A stretch of 36,640 nucleotides of DNA from Caulobacter sp. S45 (GTDB lineage: Bacteria > Pseudomonadota > Alphaproteobacteria > Caulobacterales > Caulobacteraceae): assembly GCF_009765965.1 (NCBI RefSeq), contig NZ_LMUL01000017.1, positions 415,465 through 452,104 on the forward strand, given 5' to 3'. This document shows, piece after piece, positions 1 to 7,394 of this stretch (positions within the stretch are counted from its first letter, which is position 1; every line of letters starts with the position of its first letter). A program made the translations under genes and the position numbers. The notes beneath the pieces are model-generated. The model was not told the DNA's origin. It saw only the letters and a list, made by a program, of their open reading frames with translations, and searched no databases.

Positions 1-1
1 T

Positions 2-472
2 CCCCAGCCGCTGACGCCCTCGCACGCGTTGGAGGAGGCTGAGCAGCATTTCGAGGAAGGGATTGGAAGCGCCGACGATTTTCTAGAACAAGCCCGTCAT
101 GCGGTGACGCGGGACCGTCCGAAAATCGCAGCATTTGAACTCCACCAATCCGTGGAACGTTTATACCAATGCACCTTACTTGTGCTAACGCTCTATTCCC
201 CCAAATCTCATAACCTTGTCCGTCTGCGGAAACTCAGCGAGGCGTTAGATGTCCGCCTGGCTGTGGTCTGGCCGGCCGAGAGCAAGTTCGAACGTCGATG
301 CTTCGAGTTGCTCCGCGCCGCCTACGTCAAGGGGCGCTACTCGCGGCACTATAAGGTGAGTGATGAGGAGCTGGTTTGGCTGCAGGAGCGGGTGGAGATC
401 CTGATGGGCGTGGTCCGCGAGATTTGCCAGGAGCGGTTGCAGGCCTTGCGCGACGAAAGCTCGCGCGATTAG
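2..472 (+). CDS. Nucleotidyltransferase-HEPN protein, C-terminal part (5' truncated by window edge)
   Basis: The frame is open from base 2 and ends at a stop at 470-472, so the gene begins before the window; the TTG at 29 is not needed as a start. About 156 residues are visible. They match the HEPN half of fused MNT-HEPN proteins: the run ALEEAEQHFEEG, then AAFELHQSVERLYQCTLLVLT, then YSPKSHNLVRLRKL, and a Tyr-rich end (AAYVKGRYSRHYKVSDEEL). In this family the N-terminal half is a minimal nucleotidyltransferase, and the pair is often toxin-antitoxin-like. The catalytic Rx4-6H motif of RNase HEPN toxins is not obvious here. Function beyond family membership is not visible. Family assignment is confident; role is inferred. 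Confidence 0.8.
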   Translation, partial: PQPLTPSHALEEAEQHFEEGIGSADDFLEQARHAVTRDRPKIAAFELHQSVERLYQCTLLVLTLYSPKSHNLVRLRKLSEALDVRLAVVWPAESKFERRCFELLRAAYVKGRYSRHYKVSDEELVWLQERVEILMGVVREICQERLQALRDESSRD

Positions 473-925
473 GCGCGGGCCTTTCTCCAATTTTAGTGCT
501 CGTTACCCGAACGAAACGCCATGTGGAGCCTGCTCATTCATTGGCGCGGATTCTCCAAATGGTTGGCGCTACTCGCTGTTTGCAGCTTATCCGCAGCGGC
601 AAATCATGGCTCATAGCTGCCGGTGGGTATGTCCGCTTGTCGGCATGTGGAGGTGCCGAGGTGTGGAGCGGCAGCTTGACCGGCAGCAGCGGACATTAGG
701 TGTCCGGACCGACACCGCAAGCGGACAGGGCCGGAGTGGCCATTAGTGGGTGTTCAGAGCGTCCGATACAGGCAATGCTCCGCGAAGTGCTGCGGACTAA
801 AGGGTTTTTCGTGGATGTTGGAGGGCGACATCCGGCTGTGGGTGTCTGACGGTGAGAACCATAATGCTATGGTCTAAAATCAGCTGGCACTGTGTAAGAC
901 GGTATTAGACGAACCAAATCGTGTA
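473..925. other. Gene-free spacer with TGTCCG-type inverted words
   Basis: No convincing gene lies in these 453 bases. The stretch 625-720 repeats short words such as TATGTCCGCTTGTCGGCATG, GCGGACATTAGGTGTCCGG and AAGCGGACAGG, so TGTCCG and its complement CGGACA recur in both orientations. The vocabulary resembles the intergenic element family found further right, but I could not align the full 134-base pattern here, so I treat it as an unassigned relic. It separates two genes transcribed toward each other (HEPN on plus, membrane protein on minus), so terminators may also lie here. I see no clear hairpin plus T-run. Confidence 0.4.
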
Positions 926-1672
926 TTACCTTCGTTTGCTTTTGTTCGTCTGACGCTGCGGAATTTCATCACACGCGGCTAATAAGCGCTCTCCGAAACT
1001 GCGTGAGGCGTCGGCCACAAACGCCGGCCGAACCGCAAGGAGCCAAGCGGCCATCACACCAATTAGACCAACCTCCGCCGCCGCGCCTATCCAGTAGCGC
1101 GTGTCGACGGCTGCCCAGCGAACTACAACAGCGGTGGTGTTGATGGCCAGCGCCACCGCCAGCACCGTCAGGGCGATTGGCTTGAGGGCGAACAGATTGC
1201 GGCGATAGCCGTAGGCGATGTTCTCTTCGGCCAGAAGGTGAAAGCGCTCCTTGTCGCGGGTCTCCGCCAGGAGCCAGGTCACGCAAGCCTTGTAGGGCGC
1301 CGGGCCAGTCGCCGCTTCCTCGGCGGCAGTAGGAAGCGTCAGCCCCTGCGTGGCCAGGAACTTGTGGTAACGCGCCTTGGTCATCGGGTCGATCACGCCG
1401 TCGGCGTGGCTGAGCAGAGTGGCGCTGCTGTCGGGGCCCAGGTCCGGTCGCTTGGCTTGCAGCTTGCGGCCGCGTTGGCGGGCGATCTGCGCCATCAGCA
1501 CGGTCACCCCGCAGGTGACCAGCAAGGCCGACAGGCCGCCCAGCGCCGTCCAGACCTCCGGCAGCCAGGCCGCCGGCAGCACCAGCAGCGGCAGCACGCA
1601 GAAGAGCGCTGGTTTGAGCCGGGCGTTGACCTCATAGCGGTCAGGGCCGGGCATCCGGAAGGGTTTGGCCAT
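926..1672 (-). CDS. Four-helix membrane protein of the ubiquitin-like operon
   Basis: A 248-residue protein with two hydrophobic helical hairpins, roughly residues 20-36 plus 42-62 and 162-184 plus 194-215. About 100 polar residues separate them, probably cytosolic and containing YHKFLATQGLTLPTA and RDKERFHLLAEENIAYGYRR. No catalytic motif is seen. The ATG at 1672 shares its A with the TGA of the upstream gene (TGATG), so it is the last gene of a coupled three-gene operon; a TTG one codon earlier is less likely. In conflict systems a short membrane protein beside conjugation or signalling genes often acts as a membrane-disrupting effector. That role is inference here. It could also be a membrane anchor or target of the conjugation machinery. 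I do not recognise the family. Confidence 0.85.
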   Translation of the reverse strand: MAKPFRMPGPDRYEVNARLKPALFCVLPLLVLPAAWLPEVWTALGGLSALLVTCGVTVLMAQIARQRGRKLQAKRPDLGPDSSATLLSHADGVIDPMTKARYHKFLATQGLTLPTAAEEAATGPAPYKACVTWLLAETRDKERFHLLAEENIAYGYRRNLFALKPIALTVLAVALAINTTAVVVRWAAVDTRYWIGAAAEVGLIGVMAAWLLAVRPAFVADASRSFGERLLAACDEIPQRQTNKSKRR

Positions 1673-3912
1673 CAAGCTGTATCCTCATGCAAGACCTCGG
1701 GCGTCGCCGCGATGATCGCACGCAGGCCGTCGGCGCCATGGATCAGAAAAGCCATCGGTCTCGGCTCCACCAATCCCACCAAGGCGGCAGAGGTCTTGTC
1801 GCGCCCCGACGGCGTCGCGGCGCCCAGGTGGCTGTGCCAAGTGCCGACGCAGACTATGGCGGACTGGGTTTCTTCAGCGATGGAGACCAGGGTCTCTCGC
1901 AGGCCTTGGGTCCCGAGCACGAATTCGGTTCGACTATGGGTGCTGTCAGGCGGCGCGGGTAAAACGCTTGTGACGTAGATCTGGCGGGCTAGCATCGACA
2001 CCGAGCCCATCAACACTCCGCCGGTTTCGACTCGCGGATAGTCCGCAACCTCGGCGATGATCGCTGCGAATGCCCGCTCGGAGACGCTTATCGTCCAGCC
2101 TTCCAGCCCCTCTAACGGCGCTCGGCGGCAGGGCGGTGCGGGCAGGACATCATGTCGAAGGCCGAGGCCATTGCGTTCCAGAAAGTCGATCTGACCTTCG
2201 GGGCCGACGGCGGCGAGGCCGGCAACCAACTCGCTCATTGGCGCGGCCAGGGCCGAGATCGCCGCGTCGCTCACCTGCATCGTCAAGGAGGCGCAGCCCT
2301 GGCCGATGGTCACCGTCCCGAGATCGCCATCGCCGCCGAACAATCGCTTGCCGAGGTCAGCGCGCGCGCGCGCCACCTCGTAGACTTCGCCCAACAGCTC
2401 GGCGGTGTTGGGATTGCGAGCTTCGCCCTCACGTGTGACGACGCCGAGGCTGGCCTTATCGAAGAGGATGGCTTCCACCACTCGCGGCGTGCCCTCGGCA
2501 GGTTGTTGGGCCAGATCCTCCCGCGCCACCGTTGAGGCGGTGGCGTTGATCAGCCAAGCCGGCGCACCCGGCGTGGCGCGCAGGTCCGTGAGCAGCGCCC
2601 GCTGATCGCCGTCGATTATCTTAGTCAGCTGGCCCAGGCCTTGGATGGCCGTGGCCATCGCCTCGGCCTTTGGTCCCCCCCAACTAAGCTGCATGAACCG
2701 TGGCTGCGGATAGAGGGCGTGGCGGGCGGCGTTGTGAGCGCGAAGCACGCTGGTGTCGGCGCAGACGGTAGGCGCCGCCCCCGAACGGGCCCGGTGCAAG
2801 GCAATCTTACTTCCGAGGCTGCCGCATCCCAACAGGACCCAGGGCGCAGCCGGGGCTGCGCCCGACATACGTGCCAGAAGCGATGCCGAGGTACGCTCGT
2901 AGTTCGCCAATTGGCTGACCTTGGGGTTCGGCACCTTTTTGGCGCCGGCCAGATCGAGCGGCACGAGATAGCTGCAGAGCTCGATCGGGCTATCTTCGCC
3001 GATGAGGTTTAGCGGTCGGCGGACCAGAAGCACCACCGGCAGGGGGATCACGTCGCCCGCATCGCCGGCGCGGCCTAACTTACGGATCGTCTCCAGGCCT
3101 GAGCGGACGAAATCGTCCAGCCGGAGTGCTTTGGTCCGCGCCATCAAGCCGTCGAAATCGTTGACCGCATCCGGGGCGTAGGAGTCGCAGACTACCGGGC
3201 CGCCCGACGGCGCCCGGCCGGCCCAGACCACCAGGGCGACGCCAAAGCCGTGACCCCACCCATCCTTGTCCGCCTCGGACTCGAAGGTGGCGAGCTTGGC
3301 CGTGATCGGCTTCTCAGCTTCGCCGAAATAGGCTGGCGTGTCGTCGACCCCGCCGCGCTTCCACAGGTAGCGCGTGTCGAGGAGCTTGAAGCCGCCAGCT
3401 GGCGTCGCTAGGGCGCGAACCGCCGAGGCATCGCAGACCAGCATGTCGGAGAGGTCGTCCCGGCGAGTCGGCTCCCAACCCTGGGACTGGTCGATCAAGC
3501 GGCCTACCGCTGCCCGAATGAGCCAGCGCACCGTCTGGTCGATCAGCCGGTAGTAGCCCTGGGCGGCGACGAACTCGCTGATCTTGCCGTCCACCAAGCA
3601 CGGCGCTACACGCCCCTCGGCACCCAGCCAGGGCTGGATGTGCGGGTGGTTGCGGCTGAAGTCTTGCCGAAACGAGACCCGCGCCGCTACCCTGGGGAAG
3701 TTAGGTCCAAAATCGAGGCGAATCTCCTCGACAGGCCGGACCCCGGTTGGGCTGGTGCCCTCGGCCTCCCAGCGCGACCCGAGCCGCAGGTTGAGGCCAA
3801 AGGTTACGTGGGCGCAATGAGCCCCGAACACCGGCGCCTGCAGGTCCTCGACGTCCGGGTGGGCCGCGATCTCGTGGATCGCCAGGAGGACCGCGGCCTT
3901 GTCGATCGCCAT
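1672..3912 (-). CDS. E2-E1-JAB fusion: single-chain ubiquitin-like conjugation and deconjugation protein
   Basis: The 746 residues appear to hold three modules. Residues about 1-170 resemble a prokaryotic E2: the region around 70-130 has NHPHI (88-92) followed by PCLVDG with Cys105 as candidate thioester cysteine, then a helix YYRLIDQTVRWL. Residues about 355-560 form a ThiF/E1 Rossmann domain: LLGCGSLGS (360-368), N394/R397 in HNAARHAL, K415 in GGPKAE, and INATAS (455-460). Residues about 605-740 form a JAB/JAMM peptidase: E629, then H693-x-H695 and S702-x-x-D705 in HSHLGAATPSGRD. Such domains activate, transfer and remove ubiquitin-like tails. The protein sits 3 bases after the MBL gene and overlaps the membrane gene. 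The 170-350 linker is unassigned. The set resembles domains used in CBASS Cap2/Cap3 and Bil systems, but no CD-NTase or separate Ubl gene is present. Confidence 0.9.
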   Translation of the reverse strand: MAIDKAAVLLAIHEIAAHPDVEDLQAPVFGAHCAHVTFGLNLRLGSRWEAEGTSPTGVRPVEEIRLDFGPNFPRVAARVSFRQDFSRNHPHIQPWLGAEGRVAPCLVDGKISEFVAAQGYYRLIDQTVRWLIRAAVGRLIDQSQGWEPTRRDDLSDMLVCDASAVRALATPAGGFKLLDTRYLWKRGGVDDTPAYFGEAEKPITAKLATFESEADKDGWGHGFGVALVVWAGRAPSGGPVVCDSYAPDAVNDFDGLMARTKALRLDDFVRSGLETIRKLGRAGDAGDVIPLPVVLLVRRPLNLIGEDSPIELCSYLVPLDLAGAKKVPNPKVSQLANYERTSASLLARMSGAAPAAPWVLLGCGSLGSKIALHRARSGAAPTVCADTSVLRAHNAARHALYPQPRFMQLSWGGPKAEAMATAIQGLGQLTKIIDGDQRALLTDLRATPGAPAWLINATASTVAREDLAQQPAEGTPRVVEAILFDKASLGVVTREGEARNPNTAELLGEVYEVARARADLGKRLFGGDGDLGTVTIGQGCASLTMQVSDAAISALAAPMSELVAGLAAVGPEGQIDFLERNGLGLRHDVLPAPPCRRAPLEGLEGWTISVSERAFAAIIAEVADYPRVETGGVLMGSVSMLARQIYVTSVLPAPPDSTHSRTEFVLGTQGLRETLVSIAEETQSAIVCVGTWHSHLGAATPSGRDKTSAALVGLVEPRPMAFLIHGADGLRAIIAATPEVLHEDTA

Positions 3913-3915
3913 GGC

Positions 3916-5055
3916 TCAGCCGTGGCCGACGCGCGCAGCGCCGATCAAAGCCGGCGCACTGACAACAGCGGCTGCTTTGGCCGCCCGCGTCAGGCCGCCG
4001 GCCTTGATGTCATAGGCCAGGGGTTCGGGGCCGCCGTCGCCGACACAGACGAATTCGCCGACTACATCCTTAGCGATCGCTTGATACTCGCGCTTGGCGC
4101 GGATGCAGGGCGGATCGTCCTTGTCGTTCTTGATTGTCTTGGAGCTGGCCACCAGCTTGGCGCCCTTGCGGGCCTGAGCCAGGGCGCTCCGGGCGTCGGG
4201 GCTGACCTTGGCGTCCTCGCCCTTTTGACTCCAGCTGTCCCAGGACAGGCTGTGCCAGGAACAGTGATGGGGCGTCTGCAGCAGGTCGTAGGCCAGCTTG
4301 TCCTTCTTGCCCCTGTAGCGCTCCCAGATTTTCTCCCAGATCAGCACCTCGGCGTCGCCGCCAGTCAGGAGCTGGCAGGCGTCGGCCACGCCGCCCGCGC
4401 CGATCTTGATCCGGCAGACGACGCTGGAGTTGTTCTTGCTGAGGTCCTCGTCCTCATCATCGTCGCTGGCCTTCAGCGGCGCGATCAACAGGCCCTCGAG
4501 GCCGGCGTCATAGGCGCCGTTGATCTTGGTCCAAGTGGCGTCGGTCTTGACCAAGATTGCGCCGAGGTCGTCGGTCTTGCCGTCGATGTCTTCACCCATC
4601 AACAGGATGCGGTCGCCGTCGCCGAGCCAGCTGTTGATGCGGAACTTTTCGACGCGGCGACGGGCCTCCGCCGACCACGCCTTGGCGTCGTCGCCTAGGA
4701 CGTGGGACTTGGAAGCGCGCCGAAACACCAGCGGCGACGACCACATCTCACGGACGACGATCTTGCCAGCCGACTTGCTATAATCGGCTAGGGGGCCGGT
4801 GTGGAAGTGGGTTTTGAAACCGCAGATGTGGTCCTTATCCGGATGCGAGTTCAACATGGCATCGACATATGGACGGCCGTCGCCGTCCTTCTTCAGCCGG
4901 TCTTTCAACTGGCTCGCCACGTCGGGCGTTTCGTCGTCCGGATCGTCAGCGCTCTTGCGGATGTGACAGTCAATCAGTAGCGTCTTGCCGCTCTCGAATG
5001 TCACAAGAGTCATGTCTCCGTTATCGACGCGGAAAAATTCAACTTTGGCAGTCAT
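3916..5055 (-). CDS. MBL-fold metallo-hydrolase (ComEC/Rec2-like) of the ubiquitin-like operon
   Basis: A 379-residue metallo-beta-lactamase fold protein. The N-terminus FFRVDNGDMTLVTFESGKTLLIDC is typical of ComEC-type MBL domains. The metal motif HxxxDH is present as SHPDKDH (H71, D75, H76), and a later His cluster TPHHCSWHS can supply further ligands. No signal peptide is seen, so it is probably cytosolic. The start ATG at 5055 has GGAG about 8 bases upstream. The C-terminus runs past the fold into an Ala-rich tail ending R-V-G-H-G, with glycine as last residue. It is the first gene of the operon, with 3 bases to the E2-E1-JAB gene. Pairing of MBL proteins with E2/E1/JAB genes has been noted in comparative genomics of prokaryotic ubiquitin-like systems. 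Substrate unknown; nucleic acid or nucleotide hydrolysis is possible. Confidence 0.85.
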   Translation of the reverse strand: MTAKVEFFRVDNGDMTLVTFESGKTLLIDCHIRKSADDPDDETPDVASQLKDRLKKDGDGRPYVDAMLNSHPDKDHICGFKTHFHTGPLADYSKSAGKIVVREMWSSPLVFRRASKSHVLGDDAKAWSAEARRRVEKFRINSWLGDGDRILLMGEDIDGKTDDLGAILVKTDATWTKINGAYDAGLEGLLIAPLKASDDDEDEDLSKNNSSVVCRIKIGAGGVADACQLLTGGDAEVLIWEKIWERYRGKKDKLAYDLLQTPHHCSWHSLSWDSWSQKGEDAKVSPDARSALAQARKGAKLVASSKTIKNDKDDPPCIRAKREYQAIAKDVVGEFVCVGDGGPEPLAYDIKAGGLTRAAKAAAVVSAPALIGAARVGHG

Positions 5056-5429
5056 TAGGGCTCTCCAATCATATGAAGTTTCGCCGATGCTGCAAAAGGT
5101 CTTTGCCTCCGCAGATCGGCCTGAGGCCGCGCCAAGCGAACTCTAGCGATCGTCGCAATCGACGAGCGAGGCGGACAACCTTCCGGCGGAAAGGGGGCAT
5201 TGCCGTAGCTGTTGCGGCTCCGTCCAGACATTGAAATCAATTTCATCTACGATTGGGGGTTGCGCCAATTGCGATTTCCGCCTTCGATTGAGTGTGATCG
5301 GCTCTCAGAGATGAAGGCTGGCCAGAGGGCAGGGCTCGGACATCCGGCCCAAAAATTTTCTCGGTCTTGTCCGAGGTGGCGACTTCGCCAGCCTTATGAC
5401 GTGGGGGCCGTACAAGGACGGCGGGGTTA
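5056..5429. promoter_or_regulatory. Divergent control region between the ubiquitin-like operon and the sigma/ImmA operon
   Basis: These 374 bases separate two operons transcribed away from each other and must hold both promoters. I see one clean inverted repeat (5232-5245, listed separately) and AT-richer patches at 5230-5280. No confident -35/-10 pair can be named by eye. Short open frames in here lack protein-like composition. Confidence 0.5.
5232..5245. promoter_or_regulatory. Inverted repeat TGAAAT-CA-ATTTCA, candidate operator
   Basis: The 14 bases TGAAATCAATTTCA form a perfect 6-base inverted repeat around a 2-base centre. They lie in the AT-rich part of an otherwise GC-rich divergent control region, 187 bases before the MBL start and 185 before the sigma-like gene. 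This is a plausible dimer binding site for a regulator that could link both operons. The assignment is positional only. Confidence 0.35.
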
Positions 5430-5993
5430 ATGACGGCGGCGCTTGATATCGAGGAGGTGCGGGACGCGGTCGCGGCGCTCACGACCGCGGATCGCCTCAG
5501 GCTCCAAAGAATCGGCGCGACCTACGGGGTTAGTGTCGGCCTTGAAGGCATGGACTTGGTAAACGAGGCAATCAGCCGGGCGCTGAGCGGCGCGCGGGCT
5601 TGTCCCAAGGATGTGCCTCTAATCATCTTTCTTAGGAATGTCATGCGCAGCATTGCGTCGTCAGAACGAGCGAAGGTGATGGAGGAGCCGATGTTGGAAA
5701 GCATAACACACGGCCTCGATGACCGCTCGGCAGTTCTAGATCGACCGTCCAGTGGTCGGAACGCCGAAGAGAGGGTTCTAGCGCAGGAGGACGCGGCAGG
5801 CCGCCTGAAGGCGCTGGAGCAGCTTTTCGTCGACGACGAAGACGCTCAGCTCGTCCTCATGGGGGACCTAGACGAAATGCCGGCAGCTGACATCCGAGCG
5901 ATGAACAGCTGGAGTGAACAAGACTACGCATCGGTACGTCGACGAATGCGGCGGAAGCTGTCTGTTGCATATCCGAACGGTTGGGTTCCATGA
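5430..5993 (+). CDS. Sigma-70-family-like RNA polymerase sigma factor
   Basis: 187 residues with the layout of a small sigma factor. An N-terminal helical part (LRLQRIGATYGVSVGLEGMDLVNEAISRAL) and IIFLRNVMRSIASSERAK resemble region 2. The C-terminal LVLMGDLDEMPAADIRAM followed by WSEQDYASVRRRMRRKL resembles a region-4 helix-turn-helix with a basic recognition helix. The two are joined by an acidic linker. The stop codon overlaps the next start as ATGA, so translation is coupled to the small helical protein and then the metallopeptidase. The context suggests a dedicated regulatory factor rather than a housekeeping sigma. It may serve the helicase operon downstream, which is inference. Family call is moderate because region 2.4 and region 3 are not clear by eye. 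Confidence 0.7.
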   Translation: MTAALDIEEVRDAVAALTTADRLRLQRIGATYGVSVGLEGMDLVNEAISRALSGARACPKDVPLIIFLRNVMRSIASSERAKVMEEPMLESITHGLDDRSAVLDRPSSGRNAEERVLAQEDAAGRLKALEQLFVDDEDAQLVLMGDLDEMPAADIRAMNSWSEQDYASVRRRMRRKLSVAYPNGWVP

Positions 5994-6424
5994 CCCGCAA
6001 GCCTGAAAAAAAGCCAAATCTGTTCCAATTCGCTGACGCGCTGGTGGACGATTTAATGGCGTTGTCCGATGAGGAATTGCTAGAAGAATTTCGTAAGGGT
6101 GGTGCCGATCCGGACGCTTTAGCGAAGCAGATTCGCGAAAATATTGATCTTAAAATCGCGATTGACAATAAAGCGCGTCTCGCGAAGGCTCGCGATGAGC
6201 TGAACATTATGCGCGCCGCTCGTGCTGGCTCCGGGATAGCCAGTTTATCGATGGCCCGGAAGCAACAGATTTTGGGGCAGTTCGCCGCAAATGATGGCCA
6301 ATTGCGACAGCGGTTGACCATGGCGGCGCGAAAGGGCGAAGGCGCATCAGAACGGGAGGTTGATGACATTTTACGCGACCTTCTTGACTTGGGTGCCATC
6401 GACGATGAGGGCAACCCACGTTGA
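5990..6424 (+). CDS. Small helical protein between sigma-like and ImmA/IrrE genes
   Basis: 144 residues, predicted almost entirely helical and highly charged: FADALVDDLMALSDEELLEE near the N-terminus, a Lys/Arg/Ala-rich middle, then EREVDDILRDLLDLGAIDDE at the C-terminus. There is no membrane segment and no catalytic motif. The ATG at 5990 overlaps the sigma stop (ATGA). The gene ends inside the first codon of the metallopeptidase gene (TTGA overlap), so it is the middle gene of a tightly coupled trio. By analogy with other sigma or repressor systems controlled by an ImmA/IrrE protease, it could be an anti-sigma or adaptor that the protease cleaves. That is inference; I do not recognise the family. 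Confidence 0.75.
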   Translation: MTRKPEKKPNLFQFADALVDDLMALSDEELLEEFRKGGADPDALAKQIRENIDLKIAIDNKARLAKARDELNIMRAARAGSGIASLSMARKQQILGQFAANDGQLRQRLTMAARKGEGASEREVDDILRDLLDLGAIDDEGNPR

Positions 6425-7185
6425 GAGGGCTAACGCCAGCGGAGAAGCTGTTGCAAAGCCTAGGCATCACATCGCCGAACGAAATCGATGTGGAGGCCAT
6501 TGCTTGGGACGCCGGTGCCGAAGTCCGCTTTGCAGAGCTGGATAGCTGCGAGGCGCGGATCATCGGCTATGGCGACCGAGCTATTATCACCGTCGACCAG
6601 CGGTCGATACCAACGAGGAAACGGTTCTCAGTGGCACACGAGCTTGGCCATTGGAAATTTCACCGCGGGCGATCTTTTGTATGTCGCAAGGAAGACATCG
6701 GAAACCAAGCGCGCGGTCCCGCGGATCCTGAGCGTGTCGCCGACGCCTATGCAGCGGACCTGCTCTTGCCAGGCTATCTATTCGCTCCTCTCGCCTCTAA
6801 GACAAAGAGAGCCACCTTTGAGGCTGTCGACAACATCAGGGCAGAATTTCAGACAAGCAGGACCGCGACGGCATTGAGGATGGTGGACTACGGCCCCGAG
6901 CCGGCCATGCTCATTTGCCATAGCCCACAGCGGCGCATCTGGTTCAAGCGTGGACGCTACGTTCCTGACCGTTGGTTTCCACGCGACGAGCTGGACGCCG
7001 AGTCTCCTGCCTTCGAAGTCCTGCACGGTCGAGCTGACCGAACACCCCGCAGCTTGGTAGGTGCTGATGCCTGGTTTGATCGCCGGGGCGCCGATCAGTT
7101 TGAGGTCTTCGAACAGACCGTCCGGACGGCATCCGGGGGCTCGCTTACCCTGCTCACCTTCAAGTCCGCCGAGATGCTGGACTAG
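6421..7185 (+). CDS. ImmA/IrrE-family metallo-endopeptidase
   Basis: 254 residues. The N-terminus PAEKLLQSLGITSPNEIDVEAIAWDAGAEV and the core VAHELGHWKFH carry the zinc HExxH motif, with E-R-V-A-D-A-Y-A-A-D-L-L-L-P downstream as the usual third-ligand helix of this family. ImmA cleaves a phage-type repressor, and IrrE/PprI cleaves a repressor in response to DNA damage. The C-terminal 90 residues (GADAWFDRRGADQFEVFEQTV) are a family-type extension of unknown role. The start is TTG at 6421, overlapping the TGA of the previous gene (TTGA); no ATG lies nearby and the N-terminus fits the family from this point. As third gene of the trio it probably acts on the sigma-like factor, its small partner, or a repressor. 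Confidence 0.88.
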   Translation: MRGLTPAEKLLQSLGITSPNEIDVEAIAWDAGAEVRFAELDSCEARIIGYGDRAIITVDQRSIPTRKRFSVAHELGHWKFHRGRSFVCRKEDIGNQARGPADPERVADAYAADLLLPGYLFAPLASKTKRATFEAVDNIRAEFQTSRTATALRMVDYGPEPAMLICHSPQRRIWFKRGRYVPDRWFPRDELDAESPAFEVLHGRADRTPRSLVGADAWFDRRGADQFEVFEQTVRTASGGSLTLLTFKSAEMLD

Positions 7186-7394
7186 ATAGGCTTGGCCACG
7201 TGGCGACGTGGCTCTTCCCGAGCCGCAGTCGACCGCCGCCGTGAAGCGGCACCCCAACCCGGAGGCCGAGCGTATATCTTGAAAATTTCACAACTGAGCC
7301 GACGGGTTGAGCTTAGCGTCAGCCCGACATATGCCGTGTGCACATTCAACTTCACGCTGTAGCGATTGAATTGATCGCTTAAGGGGGGCGGTCC

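Noticed and set aside
3640-4698. 352-codon plus-strand frame opposite the MBL and E2-E1-JAB genes
   Set aside because: Antisense frame in GC-rich DNA with low-complexity Ala/Gly/Asp content; the minus-strand genes carry real motifs.
926-5055. Type II CBASS
   Set aside because: No CD-NTase gene and the E2, E1 and JAB domains are in one chain; only the domain types are shared.
5055-5246. 63-codon minus-strand frame joined to the MBL gene by TAATG, considered as a small Ubl or antitoxin
   Set aside because: Composition (Arg/Pro-rich, no beta-grasp pattern, no terminal Gly-Gly) and lack of a ribosome site; it also covers the promoter region.
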